A stretch of 7,837 nucleotides of DNA. Source: Bacteroidota bacterium. Its GTDB lineage: Bacteria > Bacteroidota > Rhodothermia > Rhodothermales > JAAAOL01. Under the pieces are notes generated by a model, which was given only the letters and a program-made list of their open reading frames with translations, made no database searches and was not told the origin of the DNA. The stretch spans positions 1 to 7,837 of the forward strand of contig JAAAOL010000060.1 of the NCBI GenBank assembly GCA_009908885.1, given 5' to 3'. The stretch's first letter is position 1; the number at the start of each line of letters is the position of its first letter. Positions 1-6,251 of this stretch are shown one piece after another. A program made the position numbers and the translations under genes.

Positions 1-345
1 CGGCAGCTCCACGTTCTGCAGACAGTTGACGCGCGGCAGCAGGTTGAAGGTCTGGAAGACGAACCCGATCTCGCGGTTGCGGATCTCGGCCAGCTCGTCG
101 TCGGTCATGCTGCTCACGTCCTCCCCGTTCAGCAGATACGTGCCGCCCGTCGGCGTGTCCAGGCAGCCGATGACGTTCATCATGGTGGACTTGCCCGAGC
201 CGGACGGCCCCATCACGGCCACGTACTCGTTCGGGTAGACCTGCACGCTGACGCCCGCGAGCGCCCGCACCTCCTGCTCGCCCATCTGGTAGATCTTGGT
301 GACCTCACGCAGGTCGATCAGCGGATTGCGGCTCTGAGGCTCCAT
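1..345 (-). CDS. ABC transporter ATP-binding protein, MacB/LolD type (partial, C-terminus off the left edge)
   Basis: This is the N-terminal 115 residues of an ABC ATPase that should power an inner-membrane efflux or lipoprotein-type exporter by ATP hydrolysis on the cytoplasmic side. The translation runs from ATG at 345. The Walker A P-loop GPSGSGKST lies at residues 46-54, followed by the family-typical MMNVIGCLD and the Q-loop VFQ (Gln98). The text around them (LIDLREVTKIYQMGEQEVRAL, then DELAEIRNREIGFVFQTFNLLP) matches the MacB/LolD/FtsE subgroup. The signature motif, Walker B and H-loop lie beyond the edge, so it cannot be said whether a MacB permease is fused or encoded separately. It is the third gene of the operon after the TolC-like and adaptor genes, which supports a MacAB-TolC-like pump. 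The bases just upstream of the start are heptad repeats with no Shine-Dalgarno sequence. The substrate is unknown. Confidence 0.93.
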   Translation of the reverse strand, partial: MEPQSRNPLIDLREVTKIYQMGEQEVRALAGVSVQVYPNEYVAVMGPSGSGKSTMMNVIGCLDTPTGGTYLLNGEDVSSMTDDELAEIRNREIGFVFQTFNLLPRVNCLQNVELP

Positions 346-347
346 CG

Positions 348-438
348 GGGTCGCGGGTTACGGGTTGTGGATTACGGGTTGTGGGTTGCGGGTTACGGGT
401 TGCGCGTTGGGGGTTGCGCGTTGGGGGTCGCGGATTAT
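348..438 (+). repeat. Tandem heptanucleotide array, 13 units, consensus GGGTTRC
   Basis: Thirteen contiguous 7-bp units can be read in perfect register on the plus strand, starting at 348, 355, 362 and so on to 432. They are GGGTCGC, GGGTTAC, GGGTTGT, GGATTAC, GGGTTGT, GGGTTGC, GGGTTAC, GGGTTGC, GCGTTGG, GGGTTGC, GCGTTGG, GGGTCGC and GGATTAT. The array stops 2 nt short of the ATPase start codon on the minus strand, so it occupies that gene's whole translation-initiation region. Short tandem heptanucleotide repeats (STRRs) are known from filamentous cyanobacteria and occur elsewhere. Their function is not established. Confidence 0.9.
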
Positions 439-458
439 AGGTCAGGAAACCGCCCCCA

Positions 459-493
459 ATCCAAAATCCAAAATCGCAAATCCAAAATCGCTA
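459..493 (-). repeat. Tandem heptanucleotide array, 5 units, ATCCAAA (GGATTTT class on the minus strand)
   Basis: Five 7-bp units are read on the plus strand: ATCCAAA (459), ATCCAAA (466), ATCGCAA (473), ATCCAAA (480) and ATCGCTA (487). On the minus strand they read as repeats of GGATTTT or GCGATTT, related to the GGATTAC units of the neighbouring array but in opposite orientation. The last unit contains the TAG stop codon of the adaptor gene (491-493), so the array reaches exactly into the end of that gene. The 20-bp core between the arrays (439-458) includes a CCCCCAA run (453-459 with its first array base), which is complementary to TTGGGGG at 421-427. Confidence 0.85.
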
Positions 494-1918
494 CGGTTGG
501 GCGTCGGCGACGGTGTTGCCGCCAGGGCGGAAGCGTTCGTTATCGACTTCCACGGCATCGCCTGGGCTGAGCGTGCGGCTGACGGCGCGGTACGGCCCGA
601 TGATGACCGACTCGCCTCCGTCCAGGCCGCGCTTGACCTGGATGTGGGTATCGTCGGAGATGCCGGTCTCGACCTCCACCATGCGCGCGAGGTCGTCCTC
701 ACTCACGAGAAACACCACCTTGCGCAGGTCCTCGGTCATGGGCCCGCGCGGGGCCTCTTCCGTCGCTTCGTCGGACGAGGCGTCCTCTGTCGCGTCTGCC
801 TCGCCGTCGTCCTCGCCCGTGCCGGGCTGCACCTGGTTGAAGTCGCGCACCGTGACGGCCTGGATGGGCACGGCCACCACGTCCACCACGGTCCGCGTGA
901 AGATGTCCACCGTGCCGCTCATGCCGGGGCGGAAGTTGGGATACGGCGTGTCCGGCGGCGGCACCTCCTCGGCCAGGGCCGGGGCGTTTTGCCCGGCGGC
1001 TTGCCTGCGGGCATCCACGTTGTGCGCATCCAGGATGCGGATCTTCACTGGAAAGTTGGTCACCTGCTCCTGCGTGCCCTGCGCTGAGACGCGGGCCGAG
1101 TTGGCGATCTCGGTCACCACGCCTTCGAACGCCTGCTCCGGGTAGGCGTCCACCTCGATGGCGGCCGTGTCGCCCACGGCCACGTTGACCACGTCGTTCT
1201 CGTTGACGTCGATCTCCAGCTCCATCTGGTCGAGCCGGGCGATGCGCATCATCTCGGTCCCCTGCATCTGGCCGGTGCCCACGACGCGCTCGCCCGCCTC
1301 TACGTCCAGCTTGCTGACGGTGCCCGTCATGGGCGCGTAGATGGCGGTCTTGGAGAGGTTCTCCCGGCGCTCGCGGAGCTGCGCCTCGGCGCTCTGCACG
1401 GCATACTGCGCCGCCTCGTGCGCCGCCTTGGCCACCTCGTACTGGGTCTGCGCCTGCTCATAGGCGCTCTTCGAGATGGCTTCCTTCTCGTACAGATCCT
1501 GCTGACGCTGCAACTCGGCCTTCGCGTTCAGCATGTCGGCCCGGCGCTGCGCCTCGGTCGCCTTCGACTGCATCACGCCCGCCTCGGCCTGCTCCACCTG
1601 CGCCGCGTAGAAGTCCGGCTTGATGCGGGCCAGGAGATCGCCCTCCTGCACGGGGTCGCCTTCGCGGATGGTGAGCTGGATGATCTCGCCCGAGACGTCG
1701 GGGCTGATGACGACCTCGACTTCCGGCTGCACCTTGCCCGAGGCCGTGACGACCTGCGTGATGGTGCGCGTCTCGGCGGGCGCCGTCTCGACGGCCACGC
1801 CCCGGTCGCCCCCGCCGATCCATCCCGCGGCCCCGGCCACGACGCCGAGGATTACGAGTAACACCACGAGGGCAATGATGATGTAGACGATGCGCTTCGT
1901 CGCGCTCGAAATAGCCAT
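491..1918 (-). CDS. Efflux periplasmic adaptor subunit (MacA/HlyD membrane-fusion family)
   Basis: This 475-aa membrane-fusion protein should bridge an inner-membrane ABC transporter to a TolC-type outer-membrane channel. An N-terminal membrane anchor spans about residues 10-32. The first lipoyl half lies at about 70-101 (VSGEIIQLTIREGDPVQEGD), then an alpha-helical coiled-coil hairpin rich in Ala, Gln and Glu at about 102-190. The second lipoyl half begins IYAPMTGTVSKLDVEAGERV at 193. A beta-barrel follows at about 224-345 (MRIARLDQMELEIDVNENDV; later FRPGMSGTVDIF), and a membrane-proximal domain runs to about 460. Two inserts stand out: 298-328, which is Ala/Pro-rich, and an acidic low-complexity stretch at 366-390. 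The family is usually about 370-420 aa, so this one is long. It starts 46 nt after the TolC-like stop and precedes the ATPase gene, consistent with one operon. No Shine-Dalgarno sequence is seen. The substrate is unknown. Confidence 0.93.
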   Translation of the reverse strand: MAISSATKRIVYIIIALVVLLVILGVVAGAAGWIGGGDRGVAVETAPAETRTITQVVTASGKVQPEVEVVISPDVSGEIIQLTIREGDPVQEGDLLARIKPDFYAAQVEQAEAGVMQSKATEAQRRADMLNAKAELQRQQDLYEKEAISKSAYEQAQTQYEVAKAAHEAAQYAVQSAEAQLRERRENLSKTAIYAPMTGTVSKLDVEAGERVVGTGQMQGTEMMRIARLDQMELEIDVNENDVVNVAVGDTAAIEVDAYPEQAFEGVVTEIANSARVSAQGTQEQVTNFPVKIRILDAHNVDARRQAAGQNAPALAEEVPPPDTPYPNFRPGMSGTVDIFTRTVVDVVAVPIQAVTVRDFNQVQPGTGEDDGEADATEDASSDEATEEAPRGPMTEDLRKVVFLVSEDDLARMVEVETGISDDTHIQVKRGLDGGESVIIGPYRAVSRTLSPGDAVEVDNERFRPGGNTVADAQP

Positions 1919-1964
1919 GATGGGTGAGACGTCTGCGGGGTGGATGGGAGGAGACGCGGCGGGC

Positions 1965-3350
1965 CTACTCGAAGAGCGGCCCCGACGGGTTCAGCACGCC
2001 GGTGTAGTACTCGATCAGCTTCTCCTGGAAGACGAAGTTGTAGCGCGCATTGACGCGGTCGCTGGCGGCCTGCACGTAATCGGCGCGCACCTGCGAGAGT
2101 TCGACCAGCGTGGCGGCTCCGACGTCGTACCGCTCCTCGGCGGCCTGGAGCGCCCGCTCGGCCGCGCGGAGCTGCTTCGCGGTCACGTCCAGGTTCTTGG
2201 CCGCGGTCTGGTAGTCCAGGTAGGCCTGCCGCACCTGGAGCGCCACGTCCTGCTGCAGCGCCTCCAGGTCGAGGCGGGCATTCTCGTGGCGCACCTGAGC
2301 CTGCTGCACCTGGTTGCGCGTCTGGAAGCGGTTGAAGAGGGGCACGTTGACGCTCAGGACGAGGCTCTCGCTGCGGCGGTCGTCGAAGATCTGGTCCGAA
2401 AAGCCGACCCCCAGCGCGTCTTCCGTGGTGCTGGAGTAGTTGCCGCTGACGCTCCCCGAGAGCGTGATGGACGGCCAGTAGCTGGACTGCGCCACGCGGA
2501 CCCCCTGCCGGGTCGCCGAGATGGCCCGCTCCTGCGCCTTCAGGTCGGCCCGGCGCGAGAAGGCCTCCCGCATCAGGCGCTCCAGCTCGTAGCTGTCGGG
2601 GACCAGCGCCGTCTCCTCGTCCAGCTCTGCGACGACGAAGTCGTACTGCCCGAACGGGTCGAGTTGCAGCGTCTGGATCAGGCGCGTGCGGCTCAGCTGC
2701 AGCTGCCGCTCGGCCTGCAGGAGCTGAAACTCGGCCTGGGCCACGGCGGCCTCCTGCTGGTACAGGTCCGAGATGGGCCGCGACCCGACGCGCGTGAACT
2801 CCCGGATCTGGTCGAGCTGCTGCTGCTGCGACTCCAGGTTTTCCTCGCGAATGCGGATCTGCTCACGGTTCGAGATCACGTCCAGGAACGTGCTGACGAC
2901 GTCGAACACGACCGTCTGGCGCGTCCGCTCGACGGTCTGGGAGCGCTGCTCCAGCGTGTTCTGCGCCTGGTTGAGCGAGGCCACGTCCGCGAAGCCGTTG
3001 AACAGGTTGAGGTTGGTCCGCACCGTGCCGCTGAACGACTGCGTCTGCTCGCTGGTGAAGGCGCCGGCGGTCTGGTCGAAGGTGGTGCCGTACCGCTGGA
3101 CGGGGGTCAGGCTGACGCCCAGATCGGGCAGAAAGTCGCCCCGCTCGGCGAGCACCTGGGCCGACTGCGCGTCGAGGTTGTTCGAGGCCTGGCGGAGCGT
3201 CACATTGCGCTCCAGGGCGATGTCGACGGCCTCGTCGATAGAGATGGTACGCGCCTCCTGGGCAAATGCGCGGGACGGCAGCATGCACAGCACGCAGAAG
3301 AGGAGGAGCCCGCTGAGGAGCCAGCGGAGCGGGGACACGGGAGGAGTCAT
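1965..3350 (-). CDS. TolC-family outer membrane efflux protein
   Basis: This is a 461-aa outer-membrane factor that should form the trimeric exit channel of the pump encoded downstream. I chose the ATG at 3350 because it gives a clean signal peptide (MTPPVSPLRW, hydrophobic core LLSGLLLFCV, cleavage likely at AFA|Q near residue 30). The reading frame stays open upstream to an ATG at 3413, with another at 3374, but those would put 8-21 polar residues before the signal. The mature protein shows the two-fold OEP repeat: about 36-230 (starts ISIDEAVDIALERNVTLRQA, with NLNLFNGF at 113-120) and about 252-450 (VAQSSYWPSITLSGS, then SVNVPLFNRFQTRNQVQQA). Long helical segments precede each repeat end, and the final part reads YDVGAATLVELSQVRADYVQA. 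The length is usual for the family. It is the first gene of the efflux operon. A candidate dyad operator lies about 190 bp upstream. No Shine-Dalgarno sequence is visible. Confidence 0.93.
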   Translation of the reverse strand: MTPPVSPLRWLLSGLLLFCVLCMLPSRAFAQEARTISIDEAVDIALERNVTLRQASNNLDAQSAQVLAERGDFLPDLGVSLTPVQRYGTTFDQTAGAFTSEQTQSFSGTVRTNLNLFNGFADVASLNQAQNTLEQRSQTVERTRQTVVFDVVSTFLDVISNREQIRIREENLESQQQQLDQIREFTRVGSRPISDLYQQEAAVAQAEFQLLQAERQLQLSRTRLIQTLQLDPFGQYDFVVAELDEETALVPDSYELERLMREAFSRRADLKAQERAISATRQGVRVAQSSYWPSITLSGSVSGNYSSTTEDALGVGFSDQIFDDRRSESLVLSVNVPLFNRFQTRNQVQQAQVRHENARLDLEALQQDVALQVRQAYLDYQTAAKNLDVTAKQLRAAERALQAAEERYDVGAATLVELSQVRADYVQAASDRVNARYNFVFQEKLIEYYTGVLNPSGPLFE

Positions 3351-3454
3351 GGGAGCGGCGGAATAAACGTACATGAGGACAAGCATCGAATGGGCCGAGG
3401 GGTAGACGAGCACGGGACCGGTTTGTTACGCGGCCTCGTCGGAGGCGCAAGGTC

Positions 3455-3470
3455 CCACCTGTGCTCGTCG
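3455..3470. repeat. Degenerate third copy of the intergenic dyad motif
   Basis: Positions 3455-3470 match the right-hand 16 bases of the motif at 3807-3830 at 12 of 16 positions (CCACCTGTGC against GCACTTGTGC, then TCGTCG against CCGCCG). It lies 104 nt upstream of the TolC-like start. At this divergence it could be chance. Confidence 0.3.
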
Positions 3471-3542
3471 CAACCCGCGTACCAGCTCGTCAGCGCAGAG
3501 GCTCCGGCAGGCGTTTCGGCGGCAACTGACTTCGCCCCTGTA

Positions 3543-3563
3543 CGAATTCGAACACCGGGTGTT
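3543..3563. promoter_or_regulatory. Adjacent palindromes upstream of the efflux operon (possible operator)
   Basis: Two perfect dyads abut: CGAATTCG (3543-3550) and AACACC-G-GGTGTT (3551-3563). They lie in the otherwise featureless 3351-3612 stretch, about 190 bp upstream of the first efflux gene. Local repressors of the TetR, MarR or GntR type often bind dyads of this size near efflux operons, but no regulator gene is in the window and no promoter boxes could be assigned. Apart from this site and the degenerate motif copy at 3455-3470, I see nothing supportable between 3351 and 3612. Confidence 0.3.
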
Positions 3564-3612
3564 ACGCCAGCGGACGATTTCACGACCTCTCCGCGGAGCC
3601 CGGCAGGCGCCG

Positions 3613-3648
3613 AACAAAAGCGCCGACCCGGAGCGTGCGGATCGGCGC
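3613..3648 (-). terminator. Rho-independent terminator of tRNA-Ser
   Basis: Read on the minus strand, the stem GCGCCGA (3648-3642) pairs perfectly with TCGGCGC (3626-3620). The 15-nt apical part has a small inner pairing, and the tract TTTTGTT (3619-3613) follows. It starts 20 nt after the tRNA 3' end, so it should end the tRNA transcript and insulate it from the efflux operon downstream on the same strand. Confidence 0.8.
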
Positions 3649-3668
3649 GTAGACGCAGCGGCATGGTG

Positions 3669-3755
3669 CGGAGGGGGAGGGATTCGAACCCCCGGTGCCC
3701 GCGAGGGCACGCTGGTTTTCAAGACCAGTGCATTCGACCACTCTGCCACCCCTCC
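3669..3755 (-). tRNA. tRNA-Ser (anticodon UGA)
   Basis: This is an 87-nt class II tRNA that decodes UCA (and wobble UCN) serine codons. On the minus strand the 7-bp acceptor stem is GGAGGGG (3755-3749) with CCCCTCC (3676-3670), perfectly paired. The D-arm begins TGGCAGAGTGGTCGAATG. The anticodon stem CTGGT/ACCAG closes the loop CTTGAAA, which puts TGA at 3721-3719. The long variable arm contains the paired GTGCCC and GGGCAC, typical of serine tRNAs. The T-arm is GGGGG-TTCGAAT-CCCTC with one G-T pair. The discriminator base is G at 3669. The bases that follow are CAC, so the CCA tail is not encoded and must be added after transcription. It looks like a single-gene unit with its own terminator. 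Confidence 0.97.
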
Positions 3756-3806
3756 GGCGGGATCGTCGGCACGCCCCCCAATAGCGACAGCCTTGCAACC
3801 TACGTA

Positions 3807-3830
3807 CGACGCGCGCACTTGTGCCCGCCG
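3807..3830. repeat. Intergenic dyad motif, copy 1
   Basis: This 24-nt segment is identical at 22 of 24 positions to 6245-6268. The shared core is CGCACTTGTGCCC, which contains the perfect inverted repeat GCAC-TT-GTGC (3815-3824). It lies 51 nt upstream of the tRNA-Ser 5' end. It could be a regulator-binding site or a small dispersed repeat; neither can be decided from one window. Confidence 0.6.
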
Positions 3831-3860
3831 AGAAGGCGCTCGTAGGCTATTTGACGGCAA

Positions 3861-3883
3861 GCGGCAAGTGTTAACTTTGCCGC
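3861..3883. repeat. Inverted repeat GCGGCAA/TTGCCGC around GTTAAC
   Basis: A perfect 7-bp inverted repeat, GCGGCAA (3861-3867) and TTGCCGC (3877-3883), encloses 9 nt containing the palindrome GTTAAC. It lies between the surface-protein stop (4007) and the tRNA gene. No T-tract follows on either strand, so it is a poor intrinsic terminator. It could still be an RNA hairpin at the surface-protein mRNA end, or an operator. The rest of 3756-4006 holds only the motif copy at 3807-3830 and a start-less open frame (3855-4010). Confidence 0.4.
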
Positions 3884-4006
3884 CGCTGGCGGTCAGGTAC
3901 AGCGGACGGAGTACCGGGAGCTGCGTGAGGCCTTTCTCAAAAGTGCCAGGTGGCTAAATCCTGATACGGTGAAGGCGCCTCGTCGGCCTCCGCCAGGCTA
4001 CCCGGG

Positions 4007-6127
4007 TTAGTGCACCACCGTTACGCGCTGCGTTTCCACGAAGTGCGCGCCGTCGACGCGCACGAGATACGTACCGCTCGCCAGCCCGCTCCCATCGACG
4101 GAGACATGCTGCCACTGCCCCGCGCCGGCAACCGCATCGAAGAGCACCCGCACCCGCCGGCCGAGGGCATCGTAGAGACTGACGGTAACGGGCTGCTGCC
4201 GCCGGACCGTAAAGCGGAGCGTGGCAGCCCTCCTGAGTGGGTTCGGGTATACCCGTTCGACGCGGTGCGACCGTTGCAATCCGATGGCTACCTCCACGAC
4301 GGGGCTGTACTCGAACGTTCCGCCGAAGTCGACCTGCTTGAGCCGGAAGCGGTGCGTCCCCACCTCCAGGTTCGCGGCGCGGTAGGCGTACCGCCGAGGC
4401 GCCGTGGTCGTGCCATGCCCGTCGACGAACGCGAGCGAGGTCCACTCGCCGCCGCCCTCGTGGTGCTCCACGGTAAAGCCAGCGTTGTTCGTCTCGCTGG
4501 CGGTTTCCCAGCGGAGGACCGTGTCCGTCCCATCCACGACAGCCTCGAAGGCGACGAGTTCGACGGGGAGCAGGACGGTGTCGAAGCCCTCGCTGCCTTC
4601 ACAGTTGGAACTGGACGCGCGCCGCTGCACCTCCTCCGCGGGCACGTACGACCACGTGTCGAAACCCACGTGGTCGGTGCCGGACCAGGTGTGCGCACCA
4701 CTCGAACTGTTCGTCCCCGTCAGCGAGGCCGTCGCCGCCGACGCGCCCGTCTCCGTGAAGACCGACGTCCCGTCCGCCTGGAAGTCGTTCCAGTAGATGA
4801 GATCGTCCTGCACGAGGGTATTGATGAGCCCGTTCTGACGAATGATGGTGAACCCGTTGGGGTTGGCCTCCGGATCGATGATGGGAAAGTGCACCTCCCC
4901 GCCGACGCCGCGAATGGTCAGGTCCACGCTGCAGCCATCCCCGGTCGTCCCATCGGCGTAGCTGCCATCCCAGGCGACGTCGACCGGCGTACCGCTCTCG
5001 CAAAACCCGGAAAGCAGCGCCGTGCGTTGCGCGTCGTTGGGGTCGGTCAGCTGGACCTGGTACGGGCCGCGGGTCAACGAGGTGTTGGAAAAATCGCAGG
5101 TGAAGCTGATCGTGCCGCCGACGTTGTCACCATCGATGGTGTAGCTCGGGGCCGTGATCACCGGCGGGGCGGGCGGCGCACTCGGGACGCCCAACACCGG
5201 AAGGACCTCGTCGTCCGGCTCGTTGATGAAGAGGCGGTGGGTGATGTCCGTGTCGGTGTCGGCGGCCGTCGGCAGGTGTACGCCAGTGCCGCTCTGGAAC
5301 GCATCCGACGTGGTCAGCTTGACCGAGCGAAAGAGCTGTGCCGAGGTCGACGTGTTCAGGAATCCCCGGTTGTTGGCGAAGACGATGAAGCCAAACGGCT
5401 CCATGCCGCGGAGGTCGAGGTCGTAGAGGTAGCCATTGTTCGTAAGGACCGAAAAGCTGGCGTAGGAACCGCGCCCGTTCGCGCCCATGTTGAGCGCAAA
5501 GTACTTGCTCCACACCCGCCCTGTCTGCTCCCCCGTCTCGGCGTCATCCGCCATCTCGTCGTCGAAGACGGTGACGTCCCAGGCCGCCGCGCCGTTCGCC
5601 CCTTGATCTACGACGTTATAGGCGGAGGGCGTCGGGTTGCCGGTGCCGCCGGTGAACGTGAAGGTCCAGATGCCGCCCTGGCTCGCGCCCACGGTGACCT
5701 TGCAGGGCACATACCCATCGCTGGTGCCGATGACGCCGCTCTCGAAGGGCCCGGCCTGCTCCTGCGTATAGGAGGTGATGTCGCCTTTGCCGCCGCCAGC
5801 GCCGCCCTGCCCGCTGCACGTGCCCGTGGCCCCGCCCGGAGCCGTCCAGTTGACGTCGCCGCCGTTGCCGAGGGCGCTGCTGGCAAAATAGATGAATTCG
5901 CCGGGTTCGGCGTACACGGAGAACACGGTCTGCCGCGACAGGCTGATCGTGGTCCCTGCGGGATTGGTGTCGAGCGGCGTACGATCGGCCCCGGCAGGGA
6001 GGTCGCTGGTATGCCATTCCTTGCTCCCCTCGGCGTGGGCCAGATGCTGCGGAACCGGCAGGGCCAACGCGGTGAGCAAGACGACGACGGCGACGAGGAC
6101 GCGATGGGGTACTAGCGAAGGATCCAT
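4007..6127 (-). CDS. Secreted surface protein with type IX secretion (Por) C-terminal sorting domain
   Basis: This is a 706-aa protein likely exported by Sec and then carried across the outer membrane by the type IX system. The N-terminus is a signal peptide (MDPSLVPHRV, core LVAVVVLLTALAL, cleavage likely at AHA|E near residue 32). Residues 33-310 are a beta-rich region I do not recognise, with a Gly-rich patch at 106-115. Residues about 322-500 include AWDGSYADG (385-393) and GEVHFPIIDPEANPNGF (410-426), which resemble modules of large Bacteroidota adhesin-like proteins. Residues 519-615 form a fibronectin-like module opening LLPVELVAFEAVV, with LRWETASETNNAGF inside. The end (about 623-706) is the sorting domain: VERVYPNPLRRAATLRF, LYDALGRRV and GLASGTYLVRV. 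Six mature Cys (104, 142, 344, 376, 399, 509) could form disulfides. The gene stands alone. The upstream region has a hairpin but no Shine-Dalgarno sequence. Its ligand or role is unknown. Confidence 0.9.
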   Translation of the reverse strand: MDPSLVPHRVLVAVVVLLTALALPVPQHLAHAEGSKEWHTSDLPAGADRTPLDTNPAGTTISLSRQTVFSVYAEPGEFIYFASSALGNGGDVNWTAPGGATGTCSGQGGAGGGKGDITSYTQEQAGPFESGVIGTSDGYVPCKVTVGASQGGIWTFTFTGGTGNPTPSAYNVVDQGANGAAAWDVTVFDDEMADDAETGEQTGRVWSKYFALNMGANGRGSYASFSVLTNNGYLYDLDLRGMEPFGFIVFANNRGFLNTSTSAQLFRSVKLTTSDAFQSGTGVHLPTAADTDTDITHRLFINEPDDEVLPVLGVPSAPPAPPVITAPSYTIDGDNVGGTISFTCDFSNTSLTRGPYQVQLTDPNDAQRTALLSGFCESGTPVDVAWDGSYADGTTGDGCSVDLTIRGVGGEVHFPIIDPEANPNGFTIIRQNGLINTLVQDDLIYWNDFQADGTSVFTETGASAATASLTGTNSSSGAHTWSGTDHVGFDTWSYVPAEEVQRRASSSNCEGSEGFDTVLLPVELVAFEAVVDGTDTVLRWETASETNNAGFTVEHHEGGGEWTSLAFVDGHGTTTAPRRYAYRAANLEVGTHRFRLKQVDFGGTFEYSPVVEVAIGLQRSHRVERVYPNPLRRAATLRFTVRRQQPVTVSLYDALGRRVRVLFDAVAGAGQWQHVSVDGSGLASGTYLVRVDGAHFVETQRVTVVH

Positions 6128-6150
6128 GAAGGATTAACAGCTGAGAGAAT

Positions 6151-6183
6151 CCACGACACTTTGACCATCGGTCATCGTCGTGG
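6151..6183. promoter_or_regulatory. Nested hairpin/dyad just upstream of the surface-protein gene
   Basis: CCACGAC (6151-6157) pairs with GTCGTGG (6177-6183), and inside it TGACC (6162-6166) pairs with GGTCA (6170-6174) around a 3-nt loop, with a 4/2-nt internal loop. It lies 23 nt upstream of the start at 6127. It could be a 5'-leader hairpin or an operator. There is no T-tract that would make it a clear terminator. Confidence 0.45.
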
Positions 6184-6226
6184 AGTCTTTAGTCCATCCC
6201 CGTCGCAGGTCGATGAGGTCTCCGCG

Positions 6227-6251
6227 AAAAACTGCGCCGCGGCCCGACGCA
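6227..6251 (-). terminator. Rho-independent terminator of the HEAGH membrane-protein gene
   Basis: Read on the minus strand, TGCGTCG (6251-6245) and CGGCGCA (6239-6233) form a 7-bp stem with one G-T pair and a 5-nt loop, GGCCG. G and TTTTT (6231-6227) follow. It begins 36 nt after the stop codon at 6288. Its ascending arm is also the left end of motif copy 2. Confidence 0.65.

Noticed and set aside
348..438. Telomere-like GGGTTA repeats or a CRISPR array
   Set aside because: The unit is 7 bp (GGGTTRC), not the 6-bp telomere repeat. There are no spacers and no cas genes, and it is internal to an operon.
3545..3560. A tRNA T-loop-like fragment similar to the tRNA-Ser T-arm, possible attachment-site remnant
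   Set aside because: Similarity covers about 16 nt around TTCGAA, the stem does not pair, and no integrase or second repeat of the tRNA 3' end is present.
3347..3664. A 105-codon minus-strand open frame between tRNA-Ser and the TolC-like gene
   Set aside because: It spans the tRNA terminator, has no recognisable domain or start context, and has the Arg/Pro/Ala bias of shadow frames.
1890..3845. A 651-codon open frame on the plus strand across the TolC-like gene and tRNA
   Set aside because: It runs through a tRNA and terminator, is compositionally biased, and lies antisense to a clear outer-membrane protein.
3861..3883. Intrinsic terminator of the surface-protein gene
   Set aside because: The hairpin is good but no T-tract follows on the minus strand, and it lies more than 120 nt after the stop.
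4010..6115. A 701-codon open frame on the plus strand, antisense to the surface protein
   Set aside because: Arg/Val/Gly/His-rich translation without any domain. It is the usual mirror frame of a high-GC gene, and the minus strand has a signal peptide and sorting domain.
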